A stretch of 64,000 nucleotides of DNA, from NCBI RefSeq assembly GCF_021739025.1, contig NZ_JAKKOT010000005.1:62001-126000 (forward strand). Reading direction: 5' to 3'. The stretch comes from Gordonia liuliyuniae. GTDB lineage: Bacteria; Actinomycetota; Actinomycetes; Mycobacteriales; Mycobacteriaceae. This document shows, one piece after another, positions 33,367-42,864 of the stretch. How positions within the stretch are numbered: position 1 is the stretch's first letter; each line of letters opens with the position of its first letter. The translations under genes and the position numbers were made by a program. The notes beneath the pieces are model-generated. The model saw nothing but the letters and a program-made list of their open reading frames with translations. It was not told the DNA's origin and searched no databases.

Positions 33367-34961
33367 AGCGTGTCCTCTCCTGCGCCGGACCGCTTAGCTG
33401 CGGTGGCGCGACGTCTTCGCGCGACTTCCGAGACCCCGCCGAGGCCGTTGATGCGCGAACGGGACAGGAAGTCGGTGCGGCTCGCCAACACGACCATCGG
33501 ATGCGTCACCAAGAACACGATCACGACGTCGATGATGGTGGTCAAGCCGAGAGTGAACGCGAAGCCCTTGACCTGGCCGACCGCGAGGAAGTAGATGATG
33601 GCCGCGGCGATGAAGCTGACGGCGTTACCGGTCCAGACCGTGCGGCGGGCGCTCTGCCAACCGCGGTTGACCGCGGACCGGAACGATCTGCCTTCACGCA
33701 TCTCGTCCTTTATTCGTTCGAAGTAGACGACGAACGAGTCGGCGGTCATGCCGATGCCGATGATCAGACCGGCGATGCCCGACAGGTCGAGCGTGAATCC
33801 GATCCAGCGGCCGAGCAGGACGATGAGACCGTAGACCATCGCCGCCGCGAGGATCAACGACAGGAACGTCAGGAAGCCGAGCATGCGGTAATACAGGAGC
33901 GCGTACAGCAGCACGGCGAGCAGACCGATGGCGCCCGCGATCAAACCGGCGCGCAACGAGGTGAGGCCGAGAGTCGCGGACACGGTCTGCGCGTCCGACG
34001 TCTCGAACGACAGCGGCAGCGAACCGTACTGGAGCGCGTTGGCGAGTTCTTCGGCCTCGGACTGGGTGAAGTCGCCGGAGATCTCGGTGGTGCCGATGAT
34101 GGCCGAATTGATGGTCGCGGCGCTCACTACCTGGGTGTCCAGGACGGTCGCGGTGACCTTTCCGACGTTCTTCCCGGTGTATTCGGCCCACGTATCCTTG
34201 CCGTCGCCCTTGTAATCGACCGCGACGACCCATTGGCCGCCCTCGTTCTGTTGGGCCTTCGCCTTGTCGACGTCGGTGCCCTTGATGATCATCGGCTCGA
34301 GCAGATACACCTGCCCATCCTTGTCGCCGCACGCGACGAGATACTGGTCGGGCTTGTCGTAGCCGACGAGCGGGTCGACGGCGTCCGGCGAACAGTTGAC
34401 CTTCGCCATCTCTGCCTGCAGGCGCTGCATCGTGGCTTGGTCGGCACCGGCGGGCGCCTGCCGCGCCTGGCGCGCGGCGTCGATCGCCGCCGTCTGCTCC
34501 TCCGAGGTCATCTCGGAGACCTTCTTGGCGTTCGGGTCGGCCTTCTGCGGTGTCGCGGGCGTCTGTGTGACGACCGGCCGGATGTACAGTCGCGCGGTCT
34601 GGCCGAGCGACCTGGCCTGCTTGCCGTCGTCGCCGGGGACCGTGATGACCAGGGTGCTGCCGTTGACGACCACTTCGGAGCCGCCGACGCCGAGCCCGTT
34701 GACGCGCTGCTCGATGATCTGGCGTGCGAGGTCGAGTTGAGTCTTGTCGGGTGCCTGACCGTTCTCGGTGCGTGCGGTGAGGACGACACGGGTGCCGCCC
34801 TGCAGATCGATGCCGAGCTTGGGCTCCGCCTTGTGATCACCGGTGGCGAACACGAGCACGAAGATCAGTGCGAGGACGCCGATGAACCCCAGGAGAGGTG
34901 CCCACGGCGACGTCTCTCGCTGCGCAGTGCGTCGCGCGGTGAGTGGGTTGTTACTGCTCAC
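33363..34961 (-). CDS. secD: Protein translocase subunit SecD
   Basis: 532-residue partner of SecF. The first membrane helix is near residues 21-42, followed by the large extracytoplasmic P1 domain with LGIDLQGGTRVVL near residue 52, here expanded by a Gln/Ala-rich stretch (about residues 150-190). Five more helices follow; IGIGMTADSFVVYFERIKDE near 402 is the conserved SecD signature. Starts with GTG, 11 bases after yajC. Confidence 0.97.
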   Translation of the reverse strand: MSSNNPLTARRTAQRETSPWAPLLGFIGVLALIFVLVFATGDHKAEPKLGIDLQGGTRVVLTARTENGQAPDKTQLDLARQIIEQRVNGLGVGGSEVVVNGSTLVITVPGDDGKQARSLGQTARLYIRPVVTQTPATPQKADPNAKKVSEMTSEEQTAAIDAARQARQAPAGADQATMQRLQAEMAKVNCSPDAVDPLVGYDKPDQYLVACGDKDGQVYLLEPMIIKGTDVDKAKAQQNEGGQWVVAVDYKGDGKDTWAEYTGKNVGKVTATVLDTQVVSAATINSAIIGTTEISGDFTQSEAEELANALQYGSLPLSFETSDAQTVSATLGLTSLRAGLIAGAIGLLAVLLYALLYYRMLGFLTFLSLILAAAMVYGLIVLLGRWIGFTLDLSGIAGLIIGIGMTADSFVVYFERIKDEMREGRSFRSAVNRGWQSARRTVWTGNAVSFIAAAIIYFLAVGQVKGFAFTLGLTTIIDVVIVFLVTHPMVVLASRTDFLSRSRINGLGGVSEVARRRRATAAKRSGAGEDTL

Positions 34962-34972
34962 GTCTCGGCAGC

Positions 34973-35407
34973 CTACTTCTCTTCGTGCTTGTCGTCGCCC
35001 GACTCGTCGCCGCGCGACTTGTCGAGGTTCGGCTTGTCGTGCTGCGAATCAGTCGGGTCGCCGTCGAGTCCTTCGAGGCTGTCGGGGACTTGGAAGTCGT
35101 CTGCGTCCTGGTCGTAGGTCGGCGTGTCGCCGTCGTCTTCCGGTGTGTCCGTGACGGATTCGCGGATGGCCAGGCGGTTCCACTCGGTGACGACACCGGG
35201 CGCGATCTCGATCTGGACGACGGTGTCGTCGGACGCGTCGACAACCACCCCGAACAGACCGGACTGCAATTGGACGCGGGTACCGGGTCCGATGGCCGAC
35301 TGCATGTCGGCGACGGCTGCAGCCCGCTTCTTCTGGTTGCGGACACTCACGAACATGAAGACCGCCATAGCCGCCAGCATCAGCGGGATGATCAATGAGG
35401 ATGACAT
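34973..35407 (-). CDS. yajC: Preprotein translocase subunit YajC
   Basis: Small Sec-associated membrane protein of 144 residues: an N-terminal membrane helix (about residues 4-21), then the YajC core (VRNQKKRAAAVADMQSAIGPGTRVQLQ given in part; SGLFGVVV), and an acidic hydrophilic tail after residue 90. The start is the ATG of MSSSLIIPLML; the open frame upstream lacks conservation and overlaps noncoding sequence. First gene of the yajC-secD-secF run. Confidence 0.92.
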   Translation of the reverse strand: MSSSLIIPLMLAAMAVFMFVSVRNQKKRAAAVADMQSAIGPGTRVQLQSGLFGVVVDASDDTVVQIEIAPGVVTEWNRLAIRESVTDTPEDDGDTPTYDQDADDFQVPDSLEGLDGDPTDSQHDKPNLDKSRGDESGDDKHEEK

Positions 35408-35530
35408 GGCCTCCAGTGTGCCAGGCCCGCCACCGGCGCCGTGCAGCGCACACGCACATGAACTCTCGACCACTGCGCGATCGACCACTTCGCGATCGAC
35501 GACGCACCGCGACGAATCCGACGGATCGGT

Positions 35531-36604
35531 TCAGTCGAAGAGGGTTTCTTCGCGGGCACGCACACCGTGCACCTGGTCGATCGCGTCCGGGGGCGCCGCT
35601 AGGCCGAGATGGTTCCAGGCGGCACCGGTCGCGACCCGGCCGCGCGGTGTCCGCGCGAGCATGCCCGCCCGGACCAGGAACGGCTCGCACACCTCTTCGA
35701 CCGTGGCGGGCTCTTCGCCGACCGCGACGGCGAGCGTCGACACCCCGACTGGTCCCCCACCGAATCCGCGCACCAGTGCCCCGAGCACCGCGCGGTCGAG
35801 CCGATCCAACCCGAGTTCGTCGACGTCGTAGACCGCGAGCGCCGCCTGCGCCGTCTCGACGTCGACCCGGCCGTCTCCGCGGACCTCCGCGTAGTCGCGG
35901 ACGCGCCGCAGCAGGCGGTTGGTGATCCGGGGCGTCCCTCGTGACCGTCCCGCGACCTCGGTGGCAGCGGCGGCGTCGAGGTCGATGCCGAGGATCTTCG
36001 CCGATCGCACCAGTACGCGTACGAGTTCGGCGGGCTCATAGAACTCCATGTGGGCGGTGAAACCGAAACGGTCGCGCAACGGACCGGTCAGTGCTCCCGA
36101 CCGGGTCGTCGCCCCGACCAGCGTGAACGGTGCGACCTCGAGCGGTATCGACGTCGCGCCGGGCCCCTTGCCGACGACCACGTCGACCCGGAAGTCCTCC
36201 ATCGCAAGATAGAGCATCTCCTCGGCGGGTCGGGCGATCCGATGGATCTCGTCGATGAAGAGAACGTCGCCCTCGACGAGGTTCGAGAGCATGGCGGCGA
36301 GGTCGCCCGCCCGCTCCAACGCCGGGCCGGACGTGATGCGGATGGCCGCACCCATCTCGCTCGCGATGATCATCGCGAGCGACGTCTTACCCAGTCCGGG
36401 AGGGCCGGACAGCAGGATGTGGTCGGGCGTGCTGCCGCGTGCGCGGGCCGCGTGCAGCACGAGTTCGAGTTGTTCGCGGACCTTCGGCTGGCCGATGAAG
36501 TCGCCGAGACTGCTGGGCCGCAGGCTCGCGTCGAGGTCGCGGTCTGCGGGGATCTCGTCCGGCGCCAGGAAGTCGTCGGGCGAACCGTCGAACTCTCCGG
36601 TCAT
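35531..36604 (-). CDS. ruvB: Holliday junction branch migration ATPase RuvB
   Basis: Hexameric AAA+ motor that drives branch migration with RuvA. It is 357 residues with Walker [12 protein letters not shown] near residue 65, Walker [10 protein letters not shown] near 117, the sensor/Arg-finger region [18 protein letters not shown] near 166, and a C-terminal winged helix including [18 protein letters not shown] overlaps the ruvA stop (ATGA). Confidence 0.98.
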   Translation of the reverse strand: MTGEFDGSPDDFLAPDEIPADRDLDASLRPSSLGDFIGQPKVREQLELVLHAARARGSTPDHILLSGPPGLGKTSLAMIIASEMGAAIRITSGPALERAGDLAAMLSNLVEGDVLFIDEIHRIARPAEEMLYLAMEDFRVDVVVGKGPGATSIPLEVAPFTLVGATTRSGALTGPLRDRFGFTAHMEFYEPAELVRVLVRSAKILGIDLDAAAATEVAGRSRGTPRITNRLLRRVRDYAEVRGDGRVDVETAQAALAVYDVDELGLDRLDRAVLGALVRGFGGGPVGVSTLAVAVGEEPATVEEVCEPFLVRAGMLARTPRGRVATGAAWNHLGLAAPPDAIDQVHGVRAREETLFD

Positions 36605-37194
36605 CGTCGCGGTCCGAGACCGGCGAGAGCACTGCGCAACAGTGTCGACGAGTCGGCGTCCGGCTGGTCGGCGAGCACCGCAGCGACGGCCTGCTGCGCC
36701 GCGTTCTCGGTGAACCCGAGCCCGACGAGGGCCTCGGCGACCTGCCCGCCCACACCGCTCGCGGACACTCCCGGAACCCCCGGTGCACCCGGCGCGGCGT
36801 CGACCTTGTCGCGCAGTTCGACGACGAGACGTTCGGCCACCCGCTTACCGATGCCCGGAACGGCGGTCAACGCTTTCGCATCCGAGTCGGCGAGCGCGCG
36901 ACGCAGACTCTCGGGCTCCAAGACGGCCAGCGTCGCCATCGCCAGACGCGGCCCGACCCCGGTGACCGTCTGCAACAGACCGAACAGGTCACGGGCCGCC
37001 GGATCGGTGAACCCGTAGAGGGTCATCGAGTCCTCGCGGACGATCATCGACGTCAGCAAGCGGGTGTGCTTGCCGCGCACCAGCTTTCCCAGCGTCGGCG
37101 GAGTCGCCAGGACGCGGTACCCGACGCCCGCGCATTCAACGACGGCGTGGTCGAGGGCGATGTCGACGACCTCGCCGGACACGGACGCGATCAT
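36601..37194 (-). CDS. ruvA: Holliday junction DNA-binding protein RuvA
   Basis: 197-residue junction-binding protein: OB-fold ([12 protein letters not shown]), tandem helix-hairpin-helix motifs ([17 protein letters not shown] near residue 72 and [15 protein letters not shown] near 107), a Pro/Gly-rich linker, and a C-terminal RuvB-binding domain from about 147. The ATG overlaps the ruvC stop (ATGA); the longer open frame upstream has low-complexity, unconserved sequence. Confidence 0.97.
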   Translation of the reverse strand: MIASVSGEVVDIALDHAVVECAGVGYRVLATPPTLGKLVRGKHTRLLTSMIVREDSMTLYGFTDPAARDLFGLLQTVTGVGPRLAMATLAVLEPESLRRALADSDAKALTAVPGIGKRVAERLVVELRDKVDAAPGAPGVPGVSASGVGGQVAEALVGLGFTENAAQQAVAAVLADQPDADSSTLLRSALAGLGPRR

Positions 37195-37763
37195 CGCGCT
37201 GCAGCCTCCTCCTGTGCCGCCTTCAGGCGCGCACGATGACGGTCCTGGGCGGCCTTGGCCTTCGCCGCCGCCGCCTCCATCCGCTCGTTGACCGGGCCGC
37301 GCCAGCAGTGACACACCGCGAGGGCCAGGGCGTCGGCCGCGTCCGCGGGCTTCGGCGGCGTCTGCAGACCGAGGATCCGCGTGATCATCATGGTCACCTG
37401 AGCCTTATCGGCGCGGCCGGACCCGGTGACGGCCGCCTTCACCTCGGACGGCGTGTGGAAGCGCACCGGTATGCCGCGTTCGGCCGCGGCGAGCGCAACG
37501 ACTCCGGCGGCCTGCGCAGTCCCCATGGCGGTACTCACCTGCCGTTGCGCGAACACTCGCTCGACCGCGACGACGTCCGGCCGGTGCGTGTCGAGCCACT
37601 GTTCGACGGCGCGATGAATCGCCAGGAGACGCTCGGCGAGTTCCATGTTCGACGGGGTGCGGACGACGTCGACGTCGAGCGCCGTGACCTTTCGGCCGCT
37701 CCCCGACTCCACCAGTGCGACACCGCATCTGGTGAGGCCCGGGTCCACACCCATCACTCGCAC
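37191..37763 (-). CDS. ruvC: Crossover junction endonuclease RuvC
   Basis: Dimeric RNase H-fold resolvase of 190 residues. Catalytic Asp7 is in [12 protein letters not shown], Glu in [10 protein letters not shown] near residue 68, and the [12 protein letters not shown] segment carries the C-terminal acidic residues near 142-146. The GTG start gives MRVMGVDPG as in mycobacteria and is preceded by GGGAGGT ten bases away; the upstream nine codons in frame are not used. Confidence 0.96.
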   Translation of the reverse strand: MRVMGVDPGLTRCGVALVESGSGRKVTALDVDVVRTPSNMELAERLLAIHRAVEQWLDTHRPDVVAVERVFAQRQVSTAMGTAQAAGVVALAAAERGIPVRFHTPSEVKAAVTGSGRADKAQVTMMITRILGLQTPPKPADAADALALAVCHCWRGPVNERMEAAAAKAKAAQDRHRARLKAAQEEAAAR

Positions 37764-37826
37764 CGCGTACCGACCTCCCGACAAGTGCACCGCACCGAAC
37801 GCGGCGAACGTTTGTTCGAGATCCTA

Positions 37827-38582
37827 TCAGTCGTTCTCGAGCTCGGCGAGCACCTCGTCGCTCACGTCGACGTTGCTGTAGACGTTCTGCACGTCGTCGG
37901 AGTCTTCGAGCGCATCGATGAGCTTGAACATCTTCCGGGCGCCCTCGGCGTCCACCACGACCTCGACCGATGCGCGGAAATCCGGTTCGGCCGAGTCGTA
38001 GTCGATGCCCGCCTCCTGCAGCGCGGTACGCACGGCGACGAGATCACCCGGTTCACTGACGACCTCGAAGGACTCACCCAGATCAGTGACCTCTTCGGCT
38101 CCCGCGTCGAGGACCGCCATGAGAACGTCGTCCTCGGTCTGGTCGCCCTTCTCCAGCGTCACGACGCCCTTGCGGGTGAACAGGTACGACACCGACCCAG
38201 GATCGGCCATGTTGCCGCCGTTGCGGGTCATCGCGGTGCGGACCTCGCCTGCCGCACGATTGCGGTTGTCGGTGACGCACTCGATGAGGACCGCGACGCC
38301 GTTCGGACCGTAGCCCTCGTACATGATGGTCTGCCAGTCGGAGCCGCCGCCCTCTTCGCCGCCGCCGCGCTTACGAGCCCGCTCGATGTTGTCGTTGGGC
38401 ACCGACGACTTCTTGGCCTTCTGGATCGCGTCGAAGAGCGTCGGGTTGCCTGCCGGATCACCACCACCCGTGCGGGCGGCCACCTCGATGTTCTTGATCA
38501 GCTTGGCGAACATCTTGCCGCGCTTGGCATCGATGACCGCCTTCTTGTGCTTGGTGGTGGCCCATTTGGAATGGCCGCTCAT
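37827..38582 (-). CDS. YebC/PmpR family protein
   Basis: A 251-residue cytosolic protein beginning [14 protein letters not shown], the universal YebC signature, with [12 protein letters not shown] and [12 protein letters not shown] following. Family members are described as transcriptional regulators and, more recently, as translation factors helping ribosomes through polyproline; the latter would fit with EF-P encoded nearby, but that is inference. Lies between pdxT and ruvC as in mycobacteria. Confidence 0.95.
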   Translation of the reverse strand: MSGHSKWATTKHKKAVIDAKRGKMFAKLIKNIEVAARTGGGDPAGNPTLFDAIQKAKKSSVPNDNIERARKRGGGEEGGGSDWQTIMYEGYGPNGVAVLIECVTDNRNRAAGEVRTAMTRNGGNMADPGSVSYLFTRKGVVTLEKGDQTEDDVLMAVLDAGAEEVTDLGESFEVVSEPGDLVAVRTALQEAGIDYDSAEPDFRASVEVVVDAEGARKMFKLIDALEDSDDVQNVYSNVDVSDEVLAELEND

Positions 38583-38646
38583 GGTGGTGATCCCTTCCGT
38601 TTACGCTCGCCCGTCGTCGCACGACGAGCGGAGTGACTGTCGAATT

Positions 38647-39273
38647 CTACGCTGCACGTACCAGGTCGACGAAGTACCTGTGCACTCGATGATCCCCGGT
38701 GACCTCGGGATGGAACGAGGTGGCCAGCACGTTCGCCTGGCGGACCGCGACGACGCGCCCGGCTGCGGGCCCGCTCGGCACGGTGGCGAGGACCTGCACG
38801 TCGCCGCCGACCGACTCGACCCACGGCGCCCGGATGAACACGGCTCGCATCGGGGCGGCGCCGGGCACGTCGGTGATGCCCGCGAACTCCAGATCGGTCT
38901 CGAACGATTCGACCTGCCTGCCGAATGCGTTGCGGCGGACCGTGACGTCGAGCGCGTCGAGGTGTCGGGCGTCGGCGCGCGTGTCGAGGATGTTCGACGC
39001 GAGCATGATCATCCCCGCGCACGATCCGTAGGCGGGCATCCCGTCGCCCAGTCGCGCGACGAGCGGGTCGTAGAGGTCGAAGACGCCCAGCAGTTTGCTC
39101 ATCGTCGTCGACTCGCCGCCGGGGATGACCAGCCCGTCGACCCGGTCGAGCTCGCTCGCCCGGCGCACCGCGACGACGTCGGCACCCGCCGCGATCAGAC
39201 CTTCGGAGTGCTCCCGGACGTCGCCCTGCAACGCGAGGACGCCGATCAGCGGCTTCTCCCTCTGGGCGCTCAC
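38647..39273 (-). CDS. pdxT: Pyridoxal 5'-phosphate synthase glutaminase subunit PdxT
   Basis: Glutaminase that feeds ammonia to PdxS for PLP synthesis. It is 208 residues with [12 protein letters not shown] [10 protein letters not shown] near residue 50, the nucleophile in [10 protein letters not shown] near 82, and the His-Glu pair in SFHPEVTGD near 190. The GTG start overlaps the tesB stop (GTGA). Its synthase partner pdxS is about 5 kb away in this genome rather than next to tesB. Confidence 0.96.
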   Translation of the reverse strand: MSAQREKPLIGVLALQGDVREHSEGLIAAGADVVAVRRASELDRVDGLVIPGGESTTMSKLLGVFDLYDPLVARLGDGMPAYGSCAGMIMLASNILDTRADARHLDALDVTVRRNAFGRQVESFETDLEFAGITDVPGAAPMRAVFIRAPWVESVGGDVQVLATVPSGPAAGRVVAVRQANVLATSFHPEVTGDHRVHRYFVDLVRAA

Positions 39274-40121
39274 TCGCGTTCCGCCATGAAGCTCGCCTTC
39301 TGCTCCGGCACGCCGGTCCTGGTCAGCCCCTCCTGGGTCACCGCGGCCACCATCCGGCCTGCCCGATCGTAGATCCGGCCCTGTGTCAGAGCGCGGGCGC
39401 CGCTCGCCGACGGCGATGTCTGGTCGTACAGCAACCAGTCGTCGGCTCGGAACGGCCGCAGAAACCACATCGCGTGGTCGAGCGACGCGCTCTGCAACCG
39501 GACGCCGGGATGCGCCACGTTCGACGAGCCGAGGAGTGTCATATCGCTCATGTACGCCAGCGTGCAGACGTGCAGGAGCTGGTCGTCGGGCAGCGGTTTC
39601 CGGTAGCGGAACCACACGCGCTGCTGCGAGGCGAACCAGCCGTGTTTGACGAGTTGGTCCTCCGGCACCACCCGCACATCGAAGTTCTCCCACTCGGCGC
39701 GCAACGCTTTGGCCGGCCCCTCCAGTTCGCTGCCGTCCGGCAGCGACTCCGGATCGGGAGCGGTGGGCATCGTGTCCTGATGCTCGATCCCCTCGTCGTT
39801 CGCGACATGGAACGACGCGGACATCGAGAAGATCGTCTCGCCGTTCTGCACGCCGTTGACCCGGCGGGTCACGAACGAGCGACCGTCGCGGATCCGGTCG
39901 ACGAGGAAGATGGTCGGATGGTCGGGCTTGCCGGGACGCAGAAAATATCCGTGCAGGGAGTGCACCCGAAACTCCGTGCCGACCGTTCGCGTGGCCGCGA
40001 CGAGCGCCTGCCCGGCGACCTGTCCGCCGAACGTCCGGCGTAGTGCACTCGCGAACACGCTGCTGCGATAGATGTCGTCGTCGATGCGCTCGACGGCCAA
40101 GATGTCTTCGATGTCAGCCAC
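39270..40121 (-). CDS. tesB: Acyl-CoA thioesterase II
   Basis: Double hot-dog thioesterase of 283 residues that hydrolyses acyl-CoA. Visible features are [15 protein letters not shown] in the first half, [16 protein letters not shown] near residue 52, and the second hot-dog with [21 protein letters not shown] near 215 carrying the conserved Asp/His region. GTG start. Directly precedes pdxT, a gene order also seen in mycobacteria. The promoter region holds a 30-bp tandem duplication. Confidence 0.95.
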   Translation of the reverse strand: MADIEDILAVERIDDDIYRSSVFASALRRTFGGQVAGQALVAATRTVGTEFRVHSLHGYFLRPGKPDHPTIFLVDRIRDGRSFVTRRVNGVQNGETIFSMSASFHVANDEGIEHQDTMPTAPDPESLPDGSELEGPAKALRAEWENFDVRVVPEDQLVKHGWFASQQRVWFRYRKPLPDDQLLHVCTLAYMSDMTLLGSSNVAHPGVRLQSASLDHAMWFLRPFRADDWLLYDQTSPSASGARALTQGRIYDRAGRMVAAVTQEGLTRTGVPEQKASFMAERE

Positions 40122-40170
40122 AGTTGCGCATTATCCCTCAGGCGATGTGCGGCCGCATCGTTCGCCCTGC

Positions 40171-40230
40171 TGCGCAGATCGTTACTCGTCGGTAGCGTCA
40201 TGCGCAGATCGTTACTCGTCGGTAGTGTCA
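40171..40230. repeat. 30-bp tandem duplication in the tesB / acyl-CoA oxidase divergent promoter
   Basis: Two consecutive copies (40171-40200, 40201-40230) of tgcgcagatcgttactcgtc followed by ggtagYgtca, differing at one base. Each contains a partial dyad gTTAC-N6-GTAgc of the kind bound by TetR-type regulators of lipid genes. The second copy ends five bases before the ATG of the oxidase gene. Operator identity is inference. Confidence 0.85.
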
Positions 40231-40235
40231 CCTGT

Positions 40236-42194
40236 ATGGCAGAACGCGAGGAAGTCTCCACTCCCCCGACCGACACCGTCGCACAATTGCGCGCCGTTCT
40301 CGACGGCCGCTGGGCGCACACCCGTGACATCGTCCGCGACCAGATCCAGGCGAGCGACCTCGTACCCATGTCGGGGCTGTCGATGGCCGACTATCGCGCT
40401 CGCATGCTCGACGCCATGACTGCGATGGTGCCGCTCGGGTTCCCAGCCGACGGTTTCGCGGTGCCGCACGGCGGAACCGGCGACGTGGGCGCCGCCGTCA
40501 CCGCAATCGAGACACTCGGTTACGGCGACCTCTCGTTGATGGTGAAGGCAGGCGTGCAGTGGGGCCTGTTCGGCGGGGCGATCGAGAATCTCGGCACCGA
40601 GCGCCACCACGAGAAGTACGTGCCCGGGCTCATCGACCTGGACGTCCTCGGCTGTTTCGCGATGACCGAGACCGGCCACGGCTCCAATGTGCAGGCGCTG
40701 GAGACCACCGCGACCTATCTGCCTGAGTCGCACGAGTTCGAGATCACCTCGCCGACGCCGGGATCCCGTAAGGACTACATCGGCGGCGCCGCGGAGCACG
40801 CACGCTATGCCGCGGTGTTCGCCCAGTTGATCACCGCGGGCCCCGGGGAAGAGCCGACCGGCCGAGGCGTCCACTGCTTCGTCGTCCAGATCCGCGACGC
40901 CGACGGCAACGACCTGCCGGGAGTCACGACGTCGGACTGCGGCCACAAGGGCGGACTACCCGGCGTCGACAACGGTCGGATCGTGTTCGATCACGTGCGG
41001 ATTCCGCGGGACGATCTGCTGAATCGCTACGGCGACGTCGCCGCGGACGGAACGTACTCCAGCCCGATCGAGTCGGTGAACCGACGCTTCTTCACCATGC
41101 TCGGGACGCTTGTCCGGGGCCGCGTGACGGTGGGCGCCGCTGCGGGAGCAGCGGGCCGCCTCGGATTGACACTCGCCGTCAAGTACGCACTGGTCCGTCG
41201 CCAGTTCTCCGGGCCAGACAGCGACGACGAGCTCGTCCTCCTCGACTACCGCACCCATCAGCGACGTCTCCTGCCGCTGGTGGCGCGCGCGTACGCCTTC
41301 GCCATCGCGCAGAACGAGGTCGTCGCCGAACTCCACGAACTGCAGTCCGGCGATCCCGCCGACGCCGACCCCGAGGAGATCCGCAAGCTCGAGGTGAAAG
41401 CGGCCGCGATCAAAGCGGGCCACACCGAGTTGGCGTCGCGGGCCATCTCCGAGGCTCGGGAGGCATGCGGCGGCGCCGGGTACCTCGACGAGAACCGGCT
41501 CTCGCGTCTGCGCGGCGACATCGACGTGTTCACGACGTTCGAGGGCGACAACCTGATCCTCCGCCAGCTCGTCGCCAAACAGCTCCTCACCGCGTATGCG
41601 AGCGATGTGAGCGACCTGGACGCGGTCGGCTGGATCCGGTTCGTCGCCTCGACGGTGAAGGACATCGCGTTGGAGAAGACCGCCGCCCGCCAGGTGGTGC
41701 AGACGCTTCTCGACGACTCGGACGAAGACCCGGAGAACAGCGACCTCACCCACCCCGGCACCCAGCTGCGGCTGCTCCGCAACCGGGAGGATCACCTGCT
41801 GCGGACCGCTGCCGCTCGGATGGGCCGGGCGCAAGACGAGGACGCGGACGCCCAAGAGGTGTTCACCGGCACGCAGGACCATCTGATCAAGGTCGGCGAC
41901 GCGCACATCGAGCGGGTCGTGTTGGAGACCGTCGTCGACGTGATCGGCAGGGTGACCGACAAGCAGACGCGGACCCTGCTCAAGCGGGTCCGCGATCTGT
42001 TCGTCTATTCACTGGTCGAGGACGATCTCGGCTGGTATCTGATGCACCGGCACGTCTCGGTGGAGCGGGCCAAGGCCGTCCGACGCGGTGTCAACGAATT
42101 GTGCGGCGTTCTGCGACCGCACGCCGCTGATCTCGTCGACGCCTTCGGCGTCCCCGACACCGCACTCGACGTCCCGATGATCCGCCACGGCTGA
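40236..42194 (+). CDS. Acyl-CoA oxidase-like flavoprotein
   Basis: A 652-residue protein of the peroxisomal acyl-CoA oxidase type within the acyl-CoA dehydrogenase superfamily. FAD-binding features include GCFAMTETGHGSNVQ near residue 147; the catalytic Glu is in FTTFEGDNLIL near residue 436, and a C-terminal helical extension follows as in oxidases. It probably carries out the first step of beta-oxidation, using O2 or an electron carrier. The ATG (MAEREEVSTPP) is preferred over an earlier ATG inside the duplicated promoter. It is the only plus-strand gene here and separates tesB from the signalling genes. Confidence 0.9.
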   Translation: MAEREEVSTPPTDTVAQLRAVLDGRWAHTRDIVRDQIQASDLVPMSGLSMADYRARMLDAMTAMVPLGFPADGFAVPHGGTGDVGAAVTAIETLGYGDLSLMVKAGVQWGLFGGAIENLGTERHHEKYVPGLIDLDVLGCFAMTETGHGSNVQALETTATYLPESHEFEITSPTPGSRKDYIGGAAEHARYAAVFAQLITAGPGEEPTGRGVHCFVVQIRDADGNDLPGVTTSDCGHKGGLPGVDNGRIVFDHVRIPRDDLLNRYGDVAADGTYSSPIESVNRRFFTMLGTLVRGRVTVGAAAGAAGRLGLTLAVKYALVRRQFSGPDSDDELVLLDYRTHQRRLLPLVARAYAFAIAQNEVVAELHELQSGDPADADPEEIRKLEVKAAAIKAGHTELASRAISEAREACGGAGYLDENRLSRLRGDIDVFTTFEGDNLILRQLVAKQLLTAYASDVSDLDAVGWIRFVASTVKDIALEKTAARQVVQTLLDDSDEDPENSDLTHPGTQLRLLRNREDHLLRTAAARMGRAQDEDADAQEVFTGTQDHLIKVGDAHIERVVLETVVDVIGRVTDKQTRTLLKRVRDLFVYSLVEDDLGWYLMHRHVSVERAKAVRRGVNELCGVLRPHAADLVDAFGVPDTALDVPMIRHG

Positions 42195-42200
42195 CCGGCG

Positions 42201-42674
42201 TCACAGTTCGTCGATGTCGATGATGTCGTCTTGGATGGCGCGGGCGACGAGCGCGGCCTTCGTGGAGGCGGGGCGCCCGATCTCGGCGTACTTCGCGCGG
42301 ATGCGCGTCAGGTGGGTGTTGACGGTGCCCAGCGAGATGTGGAGTTCTTCGCCGCATGCCGGTTTGGAGTCGACCATCAGCCAGGTGCGGAGAACTTCCA
42401 CTTCGCGGTCGGTCAGGGTCGGGCGCGGCAGATCGGGGGCGGTCGGCTCGACGACGGCTGCGGCGGCGAGGGCGACCGGAGCCAGGTGGCCGCGACGGCG
42501 CAGCGGCGCTTCGACGTAGACGGGGCGGCCGGGCAGCGGCATCACGCGAGCGCTCAGGCGGGCCAGTGCTTCACGGCGACGCGCCTCTACCGAACTCGAG
42601 CGGTTCGGTGCGGACACGGCGGTGCGGGCTGCGGTCTGGTATCCGGGGGCGGTGTGGATCGCGGCGACGGTCAT
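42201..42674 (-). CDS. LuxR-type helix-turn-helix regulator
   Basis: 157-residue protein with a C-terminal LuxR/GerE HTH (about residues 85-155): LTDREVEVLRTWLM, then GEELHISLGTVNTHLTRIRAKY, the recognition helix. The N-terminal 80 residues are Ala/Arg-rich with no receiver domain, so it is not a classical response regulator. The ATG of MTVAAIHTA is preceded by GAAGGGAAG. Its promoter appears to overlap a GGTCAAA dyad. It is the last gene of the PP2C-FHA-LuxR cluster but with its own promoter. Confidence 0.85.
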   Translation of the reverse strand: MTVAAIHTAPGYQTAARTAVSAPNRSSSVEARRREALARLSARVMPLPGRPVYVEAPLRRRGHLAPVALAAAAVVEPTAPDLPRPTLTDREVEVLRTWLMVDSKPACGEELHISLGTVNTHLTRIRAKYAEIGRPASTKAALVARAIQDDIIDIDEL

Positions 42675-42764
42675 CTTTCTTCCCTTCCTCGGCGCCCGGG
42701 ACCGGTCGATCACCGGGCTGATGAGAAGAACGTTAGGGTGACGGCGACCATAACGCGATGGGGA

Positions 42765-42793
42765 GAACTACCCATGGTATCTGCGCAGGTCAA
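42765..42793 (-). promoter_or_regulatory. Predicted promoter of the LuxR-type gene
   Basis: On the minus strand TTGACC (42793-42788) and TAGTTC (42770-42765) are separated by 17 bases, about 90 bases before the start codon. The -35 box overlaps an inverted repeat, listed separately. Confidence 0.5.
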
Positions 42794-42808
42794 ACTATGT
42801 TTTTGACC
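42788..42808. promoter_or_regulatory. Inverted repeat GGTCAAA-N7-TTTGACC, candidate operator
   Basis: Seven-base arms at 42788-42794 and 42802-42808. The left arm coincides with the -35 box predicted for the LuxR-type gene, a suitable place for autoregulation; the right arm lies toward the FHA gene's 3' end. Read by eye; no binding protein is known. Confidence 0.5.
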
Positions 42809-42864
42809 GACTCGACGCGGCGACGTGCCCAGGCACGGTGCTGGGCGAGTGGCGCGTCGGTGCG

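Noticed and set aside
35458..35515. Short repeats of gcgatcgaccact near the yajC upstream end
   Set aside because: Imperfect, few and short; no clear unit length.
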